Below, piece after piece: positions 13,660-36,107 of a stretch of 64,000 nt of DNA. Each line of letters opens with the position of its first letter. Positions within the stretch are counted from its first letter, which is position 1. The translations under genes were made by a program, and so were the position numbers. The notes under the pieces were generated by a model, which worked only from the letters and a program-made list of their open reading frames with translations, was not told the origin of the DNA and ran no database searches. Origin of the DNA: Neocallimastix lanati (nom. inval.) (Eukaryota > Neocallimastigomycota > Neocallimastigomycetes > Neocallimastigales > Neocallimastigaceae); the NCBI GenBank assembly GCA_016946835.1, contig JACVTC010000142.1, positions 118,501 through 182,500 of the forward strand, in the 5' to 3' direction.

Positions 13660-13985
13660 TACTATTATGATTATTATTATTATTATTATTATTATTTATT
13701 TATTTGTTTATTTATTTATTTATTTATTTATTATTAAAATTATTATTATTATTATTTATTACTATTATTTATTTATATTTATTTATTTATTTATTATTAT
13801 TATTATAAAAATTATTAATATATATTTATGTATTTATTATTATTATTATTATTATTTATTTATTTATAATCATTATTATATATTTATGTATTTATTTATA
13901 ATTATTATATATTCATGTATTTATATTTATTATATATTTATGTATTTATTATTATTTATTATTATTATTATTATATATTTTTATA
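13660..13985. repeat. Compound (TTA)n/(TTTA)n tract
   Basis: Mixed TTA and TTTA arrays alternate, with recurring ATATTTATGTATTTATT segments near 13825, 13879 and 13936. Confidence 0.9.
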
Positions 13986-15700
13986 TCCACTTTAACAAAA
14001 ATTAAATAAAAAATTGTTAATTGATTAAATTTATATAAAATATATAAAATTAATATAAAACTTTTTTTATTTTATTTATATATAATTTTATTTATTTATT
14101 TATTTATTTATTTATTTTATTTTATTTTATTTTATTTTTGTTAAAGTTTACAATTATGTAATGTATTTTTTTTTAGATTTAGAACTATTTTAAATATTAT
14201 CAAAATTATTAATAAATGTATATAACAATAGAAAAAAAAAATTATTTTTTTTTGTTAAGATTTTTATAAATATACTAATTCTTCTTATGATTCATAAATT
14301 TTTAAAACCTAATAATAAAAAAATAAAAAAATAGAAAATAATAGAAATTTCATTTTTTCGTTTTACTAATATATTTGTATTATTCATTTTTCCTTTTTCA
14401 TTGTTTGTCTATTTGTTATATTTAAGAATGTAATTAGAATAAAAATAAAATGTATATTGTTCACTTTAAAAAAATGTTTTATATTTCATACCTATTAGAT
14501 AAATTGTATAATCATTATGATTATTACTAAAACAATATTTTATCATACATTACATAACTTTACACAATTAATATCATTGTTAGAAGAATAAAAAATATTT
14601 ATATATTTTAAAATGTATAAATAAGGTTAATAACATTAATTTAATAAAAAAAACTTATATATAAATTTATCTAATAATAAACCAATAATAATATTTATAA
14701 ATATATTTAATATATAAATATCCGAACGGGAGGTTTTAGAAATAGCTCCCATTGAAATTACTCACTTGTCATAAGAATTTATATTAGTAAAAGTAAATAT
14801 AAAAGGAATATATTACATAATAAAGAATTAAGATAATTCATTTTTTAAACTTTATATATTATATATTCTTTAATTTAATATTTCATTTTACTTTTTTTTT
14901 ATATTTATTTACCAAATTAATTATTTTTTTGTTATGTTTTTTTTTTTTTTTCCATTTATTAGAAAAAATATATATATTTATCCCATCCATTAATATAATA
15001 TATTATATATCAATATTTTATATAAATTATAATTTCAAAATTTTCTTTTTTTAATATAATAAAAAATTTTAAAGTAGCATATCATTTTCTATATCTTTTA
15101 TATTTATTTATTTATTATTAAATAAACTTTATCAAAGAATAATGTACCTAATATATTAAAATTACATAATAATTTTCAAACATTTTATTTATTAAGTATA
15201 ATAAATTTATTTTAAAAAAAAAAAAGGACTATTTATAAAATTTAAAAATAAAAAAAAAAATTTCCATAATTGTTCTAATAAAATTAAGGAGTTTTTTATT
15301 AAAAAAAAAAATGATAAACAAATATATAAAATAAACATTAATAATTATAAAATGTATATTTTTTAAAAAAAATTTTCCTTTTAATTTCCATTTTATTAAA
15401 ATCTATAAAAAAAATTCCTTTAAACTTTCGATTTATTTATTTTTAATTATCATTTCTATTAATTATTGATTAATTTTTGCTAATTTTCATTATATATATA
15501 TTACACTATAGTTCACGTTTATTTCAATAATTTATTTATAATTATTTCTTTAATTATAATATATACGCATTAAACTTTATCAAGTTTTAATTTTCCAATA
15601 TTTTATTATTTTATATATATTTCTTTTAATTACCTAAAAAAATATAATACAATTTAATATATTATGATATAATATAATATATATTTTTATTAATTAATTT

Positions 15701-15734
<34 letters not shown>

Positions 15735-17214
15735 CCTAATATATATTTTAATAACAATGAATCAAATTTAATTTTCCTTTAGTATATTTATTAAAAATGG
15801 AAAGATAGAACTATTTCATATTTTATATTAATTAATGTTTGTAATTTTTTTAAAAAAAATTTCCAATAGGCCAATTGAATTAATTTAAAAAAAAAAATTT
15901 TTTTTCTATTATACTAATTGGTTCTATGTTTTATATATAAAATTAAATTTATCAATAGAAATATACATGATTCATTATAGTAGATAAAAAAAAAAAAAAT
16001 TCTGTAATAACCATAAATGAAAACAAATACGAACTTATTTATATATATTTTATATATATAAAAATCTATATAGTAATAACAATAAATGACAAAAAAAATT
16101 TTTTAAAAAAAAATTAAGTTTGGGTTTCTAAATTTAATATCTTCTAAAATAATTTATATTAATAGTAATTTTGAAATTACCAATATTTTTATAAAAGTGC
16201 AAAAGTTTTTCTACTAATAAAACTTTTATAATTTTTTGTTTTTTTATATTCTCTAAATTTGATTCGAATTTAATGCTTAAAAAAAATTTAAAAAAAAAAA
16301 AAAAAAAAAGAATAAAATATCAATATATAATATGTTACTATCATTATTAAATAGAAATTATAATATTTTTTTAAAATTTGTCGTTTTAACTTTTTTTTTT
16401 TTTAATAAATAAATTCTTTTTTTAAAACCCATTTTAATCAGATTATTTTAATATACTAATAAAAAAATATTTAATAAAGTTTTTTAACAACATAAAAATG
16501 ACTATACATTAAAATATAATAATAATAAAATAAAAAATTTGTAACCTTAATCTATATATATAAAAAAAAAATACCGTTTTATTCCGATATATTTTATACA
16601 TTTTTATATTAAAAATTCAATTTAAAGTATGAGGTTTAAAGTATGAGGTTTATTAATATTCATTTAAAATAATTTTTTTTTTTTTCATCAAATGATCTAT
16701 TTTTTCTACATGATATTTTTTATTCAAATTGTAAAAGATGCTCTAAACTGTTTAATATAATTAAATTTTTCCTCACCACCATATCCAATAGACATCTAAA
16801 AATAGTTTTAGAAAATTAACTCAAAGAAAGGTATTATCTCTCTTAGTGGCGAAGCTTTATTGGTAAACAAAGAATATATGTATGATAATAAATATTAAGA
16901 AGTCACTTTGCCATAAATTATAATAAAACAATAAAACTAATATTTAAATTTTTTAAAATTGAGTATAAAAAAAAAATTATAAAAAAATTAAATTTTTCAT
17001 TATTTAAAAAATAATATTATAAATCAATAATATAATACCATAAAAAAAAATAAATAAATTTAAATAATTAAATTTAAAAATTTTATCATTTTTAATTATA
17101 TTGTTAAAGTTTTCATAAAATCAATTTATAATTTTTAAATTTATTAGTTTTTAAAGTTTTTATAAAATCCAAGTTAAAAATTTTATATATTCAACAATAT
17201 ATTTATTATTATTT

Positions 17215-17220
17215 ATTCTT

Positions 17221-17255
<35 letters not shown>

Positions 17256-17290
17256 TTAATTTTTCTTTGTGAATAAGCAGAGTATATATA

Positions 17291-17346
<56 letters not shown>

Positions 17347-17444
17347 TACTATTATTATTATTATTATTATTTATTCATTCATTCATTCATTCATTCATTT
17401 TTCTATCGTGAAGCTTGAAAAAAAATTATAAACGGAGTATATAA

Positions 17445-17511
<67 letters not shown>

Positions 17512-17515
17512 TATT
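17215..17515. repeat. Compound (TTTA)n/(TTA)n/(TTCA)n tract with a duplicated core
   Basis: (TTTA)n is followed by a segment ending AGAGTATATATAATTATTA, then (TTA)n and ATTCATTCATTC, then a similar segment (GGAGTATATAATTATTA) and another (TTTA)n. The arrangement suggests duplication of a unit made of a core plus microsatellite. Confidence 0.8.
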
Positions 17516-17849
17516 CAATATACTCATTTCATTTATGAAATTTTAATTTCTTCTTATATTCATGTATATATAAGGAAAAAGTATAACTTTTTTTTTTTGT
17601 AGGCTTTGTATATATCTATATATATATATATTATTTATATATATTATTATTTATTTTATTCAAAAGTATAATATTATTATTTATTAATTTTGGATAAAAT
17701 ATATATATACATATTTTTAATAAATTTCAAATATTAAAAAAATTAGTTTTTTTTTTTTTTTTTTTTTTTTTTTGTAATGTATTATTAAAAAATTTATATA
17801 TATATTATTATTATTATGATATGATATGTATAATTATTTATTTATATCC

Positions 17850-18640
17850 ATAAACTTATTAAAAAAAGCATATTTCTCTAATTTTTTAAAATATCATCAA
17901 CGTATACCCCAAATAAGCATATAATATTTTTAAAACTTCCTTCTTTAATATAGAGGCATGGTTCACTAATCAATCTTTTAAATCCTATATTCGAAAGGAA
18001 CCTTATTTAGTTCCTTATTCCATTCTCTACCACTCTGTTTAAGACTATATATTGCTTTATTTAAATTCCAATATTTTTTATTACAATCAGGGTGACCTTG
18101 TGGTGGTTTCATAAAAATTTTTTCAGTTAGTTTTGCATTAAGGTAGGCAGCATTCACATCTATTTGCTCTATATTAAAATTGTTTTGAGCTGCAATGGAT
18201 ATCAAATATTCTAATCGAGTCACTTTTCAATGTTGGTGAAAAGGTGTCTCGAAAGTCAATCCCAAATTTTTGAGTGAATTCCATGAGCGACTAGTCTTGA
18301 TTTTCTTTTAATTATGTTTCCATTGAAATCCTTTTTATGTTTTGAATATCCAGCGGGATAATACAATATTACAATTCTGTGGTATTCTTTTAGCAGTTGT
18401 ATAAACATTGAGTTTTTTCATATTTCCTAATTCTTCTTTTACTAATTATATCCATTCATTTTTATCTTTTAATTTAAAAATATCTTCATATTTGTTTGGT
18501 TCTTTCAGAGCTTCTTTGAACTTCTGTTTTTTGTTTTGTTGCTTGTTGAGTTGTTCTAATTTTCTTTTATTACTAGTTTTTGATTGTTTTAAATATTTTA
18601 TAATTGAAACTTTGATGATATTATTTTCGTTAGAATTTTG
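17850..18640 (-). pseudogene. copia reverse transcriptase (RVT_2), truncated after YVDD
   Basis: The conserved start of RVT_2 is readable in pieces (ALKEPNKYEDIFKL, KDKNEWI; then MEFTQKFGIDFRDTFSP). Next comes the clearest block at 17978-18223 (EQIDVNAAYLNAKL, FMKPPQGHP, AIYSLKQSGREWN). A frame change leads to EPCLYIKEGSF and the catalytic VYVDDIL near 17890-17910, after which a stop and A/T sequence follow. Thumb and RNase H are absent here. Confidence 0.85.
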
Positions 18641-18641
18641 A

Positions 18642-19382
18642 TTAATTATATCTAAATTTCGTTTTTTGATTAATATTCGTTTCATTGATATTGTAATTTT
18701 GAATTTTATTATTGTATTTATTAATATATTTATTTGATTTATCGATATTACTTTCATTAACGTTGTTACTGTTGATGTTGCTACTATTGGAATCGTTTGA
18801 ATGAATATTTTTGATTGCTTTGGTATTTATATTGTTGTTGTTTATATTAGTATCGATGTCATTAGTGTCATTTTTATTATTGATACCATTATTATTGTTG
18901 TAATTATTATTGCTAATATTACTGTTGTTACTATTATTATTGTTATTATTATTACTTTTAATATTACTATTATTATTATTATTGTTGTTGTTAATATTGC
19001 TATTATTACTGTTATTGTTATTATTGTTAATGTTATCATTGTTACTATTGTCGTTATTATTATTTTGAGAGGTTTTGTTTTTCTTTTTGTATTTTCTTTT
19101 TTTCTGGTTATTCATTATTTCTTCCTCGTTATTTATTAAATTATTATAAAGTTTCAAAATTTCATTATAACTATCATTGTTTGATAAGTATTCATTAAAA
19201 TGATTTAAATTTGATTTATTGATAATTGTTTGGTTTCGATAATCTTGATTGAGGTTTGGAAGATAAGTGTTGTTTTGGAAATGTGTATTATTCCCCCTGA
19301 TTTCATGATTTGGGATAATATTAATAGGAGTGACAATGAGTAAGATAATTATTATTACCAGAAACATTTTCAAAAAATTCAA
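18642..19382 (-). pseudogene. Asn/Ser-rich linker between copia integrase and reverse transcriptase
   Basis: An open segment starts in the region where copia proteins carry a Y/FFENV-like motif (here NFLKMF in a shifted frame) and then becomes an Asn/Ser/Ile-rich stretch of over 100 residues. Copia elements have a variable, poorly conserved linker here. The composition matches host low-complexity proteins. It is part of the element, not a separate gene. Confidence 0.75.
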
Positions 19383-19439
19383 CGGAATGGGATATAATTA
19401 TTTTGATTATTGTAATATCTAAAATTTAGTAAGATTAAG

Positions 19440-20700
19440 GGTTAGGGTGTAACTTAGAAAAATACCTGGTAGAGTATTATTATCAAACTTATTCCTGAAT
19501 GATTTAGGAACATAGAAAAAAAACTTTACAGTCAAAAACACGAAGATTAAAATAATTTCCCTTCGATTTATAAATTAATGGTAATTTGTTAACGATGCCT
19601 TTATGTGGAAGAACATTATGAATATAATTAACAGTGGCTATTGCGTCTTCCCAAAATTGGTGACTTAACTTTGCATCGTTAAGCATAGCCTTTGCAGCAT
19701 TAATAAGTGTCTCGTTAAATCGTTCAGCTCTACCATTAGATTGGAGGTTGTATGGGACAGTGAATTATTGTTGTACACTATAGTATTGGCAGAATTGCCT
19801 AAATTTTTGATTGTTGAATTCCAAACCATTATCAGACCTAATGAAATTAATTCAAGTACTGAATTGGTTTTTAATTCTATTAAACCAAAGAAGAAAACTA
19901 GAAAAAGTATCGATTTTATTTTTTAAGAATAAAACCCAGCCATATCTGGAGTAGTCATCTAATATGGTGAAGAAGTAATAATTACCATATAGCAATTTCG
20001 GAACAGGGCCCACTAAATCCATATGTAATAATTCAAATATTCTTTTGGACTTGTTTATCGATAATTTGTGAGGCTTATTTCTAAGTTTGGAATTGGAACA
20101 AATGGGACATTTAATTGGAATTTTGATTTTTAATAATTTATTTTTTAATATTGTCAATATTAAAATGGCAAAATCTTCGATGTCATAATTCTAGTTTTTC
20201 AGAAGATTTAAGACTAATTGAATTTAATTCTTTATTTTTATTAATATTTTTTGTATTAAAATTAATCATTTTAATTGTAATCCAAATTTTGAAAGTATTG
20301 GAAGATTTTGAAGTAACATTTGTTATTCTTTTTCCATAATTATTGTAAATGATTAATTCAGGTATATTGTTATTTGAATTGAAGACTAATTTATAATTTT
20401 GCTGAATTAATTTTCCCACGGAAATTAAGTTTTTGTTGATTTTGTCTGAATAGAAAACTTCATTAATTGAAAATATTGATGTGATTAATAAATCCATTGA
20501 AAGTGTCATCATATCTTGAAATAAGAGTACTACCATTTACTAAATGAATTTTTTCATTGCACGATCTAATTTCTGATAATAAATTAATTTGATTCTTAAT
20601 ATTAATTGAAGCACCGGAATCAATTATCCAACTACTTATACTATTTCTAATTTGGTCGAGATTTTGCTTTGGGTATGTGTTAAGTAGGTTCATTTCGATA
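19440..20700 (-). pseudogene. copia protease and integrase
   Basis: The protease active site WIIDSGAS is encoded around 20605-20630 (DSGA at 20610-20621). Downstream come the integrase zinc site (CPICSNSK), the first catalytic Asp (HMDLVGPVP) and LDDYSRYGWVLFL near 19940-20020. After an in-frame TGA at about 19852 the frame resumes with RSDNGLEFNNQ (second catalytic Asp). After another stop it reaches NGRAERFNETLINAAKAML (catalytic Glu) and HQFWEDAIATVNYIHNVLP. All three DDE residues can be read, but stops and a shift near 19510 prevent full translation. Confidence 0.85.
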
Positions 20701-20902
20701 TTATTATCTGAATTATAGTTTTTAATGAAAGCATCAGCATAAGTGGAGTCATAATTATTTGAATTTTGTATAAGATTTGCATACTTTTTGTTTTTTGAAT
20801 TATGACTTGAGAAGTGGTTTTTGTATTTTTTTTATTACGTTGTTCGTTTTTGGATTTTCTGAAATATTTCCTTCTATACTTATTGTTTCTTTTTCTATAA
20901 AT

Positions 20903-21890
20903 ACATTCATAAAAGTAATGTCCCTTTTTGACGCAATAATTACATCTTTCATTCTATATGTGTTAACTTGAATTTGGTTTTCTTCATGTTGTTTTTCTTT
21001 TTATTTGCATCATTGGGGCTTTTATTAATACTAAAAATGGTGTTTGTGGTGCTTTTGTTTCTGTTATTTGATTCCTTGGTATTTGATAACAGAATTTCAG
21101 GTATTACTCTTTTTACATATTGACAGCAATTTTTCCAGTTAGAATATTGAAAAACATTGATAAATCTAGAGTTTCCGAGCAATAACCGGTTCAATATACC
21201 TATTTTGGTGTTTTGTGGTATGTCATTATCGATTTTTTCTAGTTCATCGAAAAGGTTTTGTAAATTGACTAAAAATATATTAATATCAGTATCGATATTA
21301 AATTTCATTAATTTTATTTTTTCATTTAGTTCCATTTTTCTTCGTCCTATATACTTTTGATATAAGATCCCTGAAGTAGCTTCCAAATTTCATAAGCAGT
21401 TTTTTCATTACCTTCTATTATCTTGTGGGTTTTTTCCCCAAGGCCGTTTATAATTATCCATTTTGTTGTGATATCATTTGTGATATCATCTGGATTAGTA
21501 CCTTTTTTTTCAGTATCTAATTCAATTATTCTGTTGAAATTTTCAGTATCTAATTCAATTATTCTGTTGAAATTTTCAGTATCTAATTCAATTATTCTGT
21601 TGAAATTTTCAGTATCTAATTCAATTATTCTGTTGAAATTTTCAGTATCTAATTCAATTATTCTGTTGAAATTTTCAGTATCTAATTCAATTATTCTGTT
21701 GAAATTTTCAGTATCTAATTTAATTATTCTGTTGAAATTTTCAGTATTTAATTCAATTATTCTGTTGAAATTTTCAGAATAATTTCCTTTCGATTATTAA
21801 TGTCACTTTCTACACTAATTGGTTGAGGTTGTTGTTGTTGTCTTGGTCTTCTGTATATCCTTTTATTATATTATCTTTATTAAATAGCTT
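20903..21890 (-). pseudogene. copia gag with internal 11-aa repeat array and CCHC zinc knuckle
   Basis: A start near 21881 (MKLFNKDNII...) soon hits a stop. The frame that carries the repeat array continues into the Gag body (EGNEKTAYEIWKLLQGSYI, then ILNRLLLGNSRFINVFQYS), which resembles the UBN2-type Gag of copia elements. A further shift near 20945 separates this from an intact zinc knuckle at 20903-20944 (CNYCVKKGHYFYEC, C-X2-C-X4-H-X4-C), whose role in the family is packaging of element RNA. At least three frame breaks are visible. Confidence 0.8.
21509..21772 (-). repeat. 33-bp in-frame minisatellite inside copia gag, 8 copies
   Basis: Eight head-to-tail 33-bp units encode NFNRIIELDTE on the minus strand. 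Six are nearly identical; the two nearest the gag start (the right end, at about 21700-21772) carry single substitutions. The unit length is a multiple of three, so the Gag frame is kept. Confidence 0.95.
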
Positions 21891-22123
21891 CATTTTATTA
21901 TTCTTCTTGTTTTTAATGTTAAGGAAATTCTTACTCTATTTATATTTCTTTATACAATTTTTTAATTATAAATAAATAATTATAATTGAATAATAATAGA
22001 ATTTTTAATTTTAAATATAAAGTATATATATATAATAATTTTTTTTTTTCAAAAAAATAAAAAAAAGTATTTATTTATAGTATACCTTTATATTAAAAAA
22101 AAAAAAAATTATTTTTTCCCTTT

Positions 22124-22153
22124 GAAATAACAAATTCAATAATTTGTTATTTC
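22124..22153. repeat. 30-bp palindrome in the copia leader
   Basis: GAAATAACAAATT, CAAT, AATTTGTTATTTC: 13-bp perfect arms with a 4-base loop, between the gag start and the probable 5' LTR. Confidence 0.9.
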
Positions 22154-22208
22154 ATTTTTAAAATCTTCAGTTTTAAATTTTTTTAAACTTTTTTTTTTCT
22201 TTTTTTTT

Positions 22209-22775
22209 AATAAATAAACTGAATATAATAACAATTAAGATCCTAACAGATCTTGAATAAAATTGAAACTATTATTTGATTGTCATTAGAATTTTTAAAT
22301 ATTTTTCGCAATTTGGCATATATATTTTTTAAAATAAAGCCATATATTTTCATTATATTCTATACAATTATAAATAAATATATAAATAATTATTATTTTA
22401 AAAGAAATAATAATAATAATATATTTTTTCAATTAAATATTACTCAATAACTATTTCAAAAGAAATAATAATATATTCTATTAAAAAAGAATTTTAAAAA
22501 ATTATTTTTATAATTGAATATTAATAAATTATATATATTAAAAAAAGAATATTTATTATTTATTTAATTATTATTTATTTAATTATTAAAAACAAGTCAC
22601 ATATAAAAATACGCCACATTGTGAAATGCACAATTGTGAAACGCATTAGATTCCTATAAAAGTATTTAAAAATTCTGACAATCAAATAATAGTTTCAATT
22701 TTATTCAAGATCTGTTAGGATATTAATAAATTTGTAGTTATTTAAATAGTTGTTATTATATTCAGTTTATTTATT
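22209..22775. repeat. Large inverted repeat, probably two LTR pieces head to head
   Basis: Left 22240-22285 is the exact reverse complement of right 22676-22721 (46 bp). Left 22209-22234 is the exact reverse complement of 22750-22775 (26 bp). Weaker pairing extends inward over GAATTTTTAAATA. The right arm has about 24 extra bases between the two blocks. Within the right arm CCTATAAAAG (22653-22662) looks like an LTR TATA box, followed by TCTGTTAGGATA. The left arm sits just upstream of the minus-strand gag, where a 5' LTR is expected. The LTR identity is inference; the inverted repeat is directly visible. Confidence 0.8.
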
Positions 22776-31886
<9,111 letters not shown>

Positions 31887-31942
31887 GATATTATTATTTC
31901 ATTGTTTCATTTATTAAAATTTCTCTATATTATTTTTTTTAG

Positions 31943-31975
<33 letters not shown>

Positions 31976-34612
31976 TAGAATATATAAATTTTATATTTTT
32001 AAATTTTAAAATTTTATTTTTTAAAAAAAGAATGATAATAAAATATACGTATATTTTAATTAATATTAATTAATTTTTACATATTTATTAATATTGATAT
32101 AAACACATTAAGTTTCTAATATTCTCATATATTTAAAATTTTAAAAAATCTTACTTTAATTTTATTTATATTTGATAAAATAAAATTATAAATAAAAATA
32201 CTCTTTTAATTATAAATAATATTTTTATTTCTTTTTTTTCTTTATCTTTCTATGATTAATATATATCAAATTTTATACTATATTAGTTTTTTTAATTAAT
32301 GAATTACATTAAAAAAATAAATTTTGGTAACCTAACCTAATCATTACTTAATAGGAAAAATTATTCTTTATTAATGATGATCAACATTTTATTTATAAAA
32401 AACAGCATATTTTAATGTTTATTATAGAGAATGGTATTTAGTTTTACTAAATCAAATTTTTTAAATAAAATTTAATAAGTATATAATATCTTAATATTAT
32501 AAAATTTTTTACATTTTTAATGAATTCTTTCTATTGGTATTTGCTCTTTTGTTTCTTTACGTCATATCGAACCATCAACAAAAAAAAAATAAAATTGAAG
32601 TAAAATATTTAAATAATAAGTATATAAAAAGAAAAGAAACTTTTTATAATAAAATAAATTTTTAAAATATAATAAATTCATTTAATTAAATTTTAAAAGC
32701 TTAAAATATAATTTTTTATAAGATAACAAAAATTATAAATAAAATATAAACAAAGAAGAGCAATCTTTGTTAAAAGTACTATGAAATTTATTTATATTTA
32801 TATATTTCAATTTCCTATTAATTTTTAAATTGTTGTAATAAATAAATGAATGATAAATGTCTAATATATATAAAATACAAATAATAATAGATATATTATA
32901 AAAAAAAAAAATATTTTTTTTTATTGTACTAAAATCTTAGAAATGAAGATATTAATAAAATTATGATTGGGTAATTTTATCTTCTAGTGGATAATTTACA
33001 ATTGATTTCAATTACAAAAATAAAATATATAAAGTTATAAAAATTATTATTATTATTATTATTATTATTATTTTTTTAATTCATTATTTTAATTAAATCA
33101 AAGCAAAAAAGAATGAAAAAGAATTTAAAATAGAAACTAATTAAATAAATTTTATTACATTTACATTTATTTTGTTTTATTTTATTTTATTTTTAATATG
33201 TAAATTTAAATCTATTATCTATTTTTACAAGAAAAACAATAGTTCATAATTATATAATAAATATAATTATTGCTTTGCTTGAAATAATTTAGTGATAAAT
33301 AATTATTTACTATATATTTTCCATTTAATAATAATATAATAATTATTACTAGATCACTATTGTTAAATTAACTTCCTCTTGAAATAATAGAGAAAAATGA
33401 TAGTTATGATGGTGATACTTATTTATAAAAATAAAAATACTAATAATAATGAAAGTAAAAATGAAAATAAAAATAAAAAAAATAAAAAATAAGAAAAAAA
33501 TAAAATTAAAAATTAAAAAAAAATTGCTCTAATATTAACTATAAAATAATAATATGATATAAAGAATTTTAATGAGTAGTTTTTTTAATTTATGCTTTCT
33601 TAAAGATATAATTTACTAATTTTTTTTTTATGGTTAAAATTAAATAGTATTTAATAAAATCTTATTAGAAATAAAAAAATGTTTAAATATATATTTATAT
33701 GAAATGTAAACTATTTTATGTCGGATTTATTACATTTATATATATACATTTATATATATATATAAATAATAAAATATAAGTAAAGTCAATTATTACCAAA
33801 ATAAAAGAAAAATTATTATTTGTTTTGTTGTAAATATATATATACATTGATAAAATAACAATTAGAAAAAAAAATTTTTTCTTATAAATTGGTAACTTTA
33901 TAATAAATATGTAATATTATTAAAATTATATAACTTATAAATATATTGCAATAATTTATTATTTTTTTTCTAAATTATGAAATCATAAACTAATTATTAA
34001 AATAATAAATAAATAAACTCTAAATTACTAATTTTATAGCTTATGTTAATAATACAAATAATATCAGTTTAAAATATTTGTTTAAAATACCATATGTTAT
34101 TATAATAATTTTGTAAATAAAAAAGAAATTAAATTATATATATAATGACGAATAAATTTTTATTTAATAAATATATACTATATATAGAAATTAAAGAAAT
34201 TTTATCACATGACTATTTTTCTTAAACAGTATATAGTATGGCTTTGCCACTCTAACTTTTCACTCTTATCTCTATCTACTTTTGTTATAGTTTTATCATA
34301 ATAATGAAATAAAATCAGACATTAATAATGAATAGAATTTTTTTTTTTTTTTTTTTTTTTTTTTGGATCACTCATTAAGAAAGTAAGATTTTTAATTTAT
34401 GAAATTACCAAAAAAAAATAATTTAAAAAATAATTATATCTTAATATTTTATATAATTTTATATTGTATATTAAATAGATTATATTTAGGTTTTTTTTTT
34501 CTAATGATCATTAAAACAAAAATTTTTTTTTCAAATATCATTTATTGTTTATTCTTATATCAATATAATCTACTATACTTGGCTTAGTAAATAAAGATAC
34601 TATTAATTTTGG

Positions 34613-34643
<31 letters not shown>

Positions 34644-36107
34644 AAAAAAAAAAAAAAGAAACTTACAAAAAAAATTTTCCTCTAATCATGATTCTTAAGT
34701 ATCTTATAATTTTAGTACTAATTATATTTCATCAACATGATAAAATAATAATTTTAATTTTAATAAAAAATAGTAATATTTACAAGTAATGAAGAAAGGA
34801 ATATTATTATCATAAATGGCAAATGAATATGAACAAAGTATTACTAATAATTAAAAGTTTTTTTTAATAAACTCCAAAAAAAAAAAAAAAAAAAAAAAAT
34901 TGAAATAAAGAAAAAATTAATATTTCTAGAAATTTTATTAAAAGACCTATTGATCATTAATAAATTTATTATATAATTCAAAATGGTGAAAGGATTAATG
35001 GAATTATCATAACAGCAAAATAATTATATTAAAAAAATCAAAAACAATTATTTATATTACCTTAAACTTATTCTATATATATGAAGCAGCCAGATATAGA
35101 ATTGAAAAATACATATAAATTATAAGGAAAACCTTATTTTTTAAAAAAAAAAAAATTATTTTTAAGTAATAGTAAAAAAATTAATAATATTATATTAAAT
35201 ATTATAAATAAAATTTTTAAGACGTTATGTTATAATATTTTTTTTTTAATAAAAATTTATCAGCCGATTTATAAGCGAAACAATAGAAAAACAATTGAAA
35301 AAATAAAAATTAACTATTATTTTATTTTTTTTTATTCAATAAATAATTTCTCTTTTGAATAAATATAATAGAGAGACAATGTATGAAATTATTAATTATA
35401 TTTATTTATATTGATTCTGTTTAAATAATTACATAATTTATACTGTAAATTTACTTTTTAAATAAAAATAAAAATAAAAATGGTTTTCATCTTATTTAAT
35501 ATTATTATTCGTTATTTATATATAAATAATTTGAAATTATTTATGCATAGTTAATAATTTTTAATGATAATAATTTGTTTATTTTCATTTATTGTTTTTG
35601 TGAAACCTGACATAATAATTTTTATACTACGTCCTATTAGATAACTTTAATTAATATTAATTATAATAAATAAAAAATGTTTCTATAAAAAAAAATATAT
35701 TAATTTTAGTGTGGAAAAACTTTTAAAAGTTTTAATTTTTAATAATCAAAATTTTTTAGATTTAAAACTTTTTTACATTTAAATATTAAATACTATAAAA
35801 AAAATAATAAGGATTTAATATAAAATTTATAATAGTTAAATATAAAAAAAAAAAATAATAATAATAATATAATATAAAATTTATAATAGTTGAATATTTA
35901 AAAAAAAATAATAATTTAATGTAAAATTTATAATATATATATATATAAAAATAAATGCAAATATAAATATCAATTACTTTCATAATTAACAAATTAAATA
36001 ATAGAATGTATATTTGTTATATGATTATTTGATTGTTATAATGATTTGGTTAATAATTAAATATAAGTTAATATGAACGTTAATAATGGTAATTAATGCA
36101 ATTAATG

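Larger units (their letters stand above)
12358..17849. other. AT desert, no convincing gene
   Basis: Mostly A/T simple sequence. Two ATTATCCATT(T)AAAAGGATATATA segments near 13371 and 13462 look like a local duplication. Short patches with more G and C sit near 14722-14770 and 16735-16865, but none translates to a recognisable domain with confidence. Confidence 0.6.
17850..21905 (-). mobile_element. Ty1/copia LTR retrotransposon, broken and 3'-truncated
   Basis: On the minus strand the order is gag with zinc knuckle, aspartic protease, integrase, Asn-rich linker and reverse transcriptase, which is the Ty1/copia order (integrase before RT). Sequence similarity is continuous but cut by several stops and frameshifts. 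The element stops shortly after the RT YVDD motif, and no RNase H or 3' LTR is visible on this strand. Probable 5' LTR sequence lies in the inverted-repeat region at 22209-22305. It must be inactive, but the number of breaks is modest, so insertion was probably later than that of the remnant at 1-1060. Confidence 0.9.

Noticed and set aside
13667-14005. 112-codon Ile/Tyr-rich frame
   Set aside because: It is pure TTA/TTTA repeat translation with no protein-like composition.
18801-19139. Ile/Val-rich + frame resembling membrane protein
   Set aside because: It is the shadow of the Asn-rich copia linker on the minus strand.
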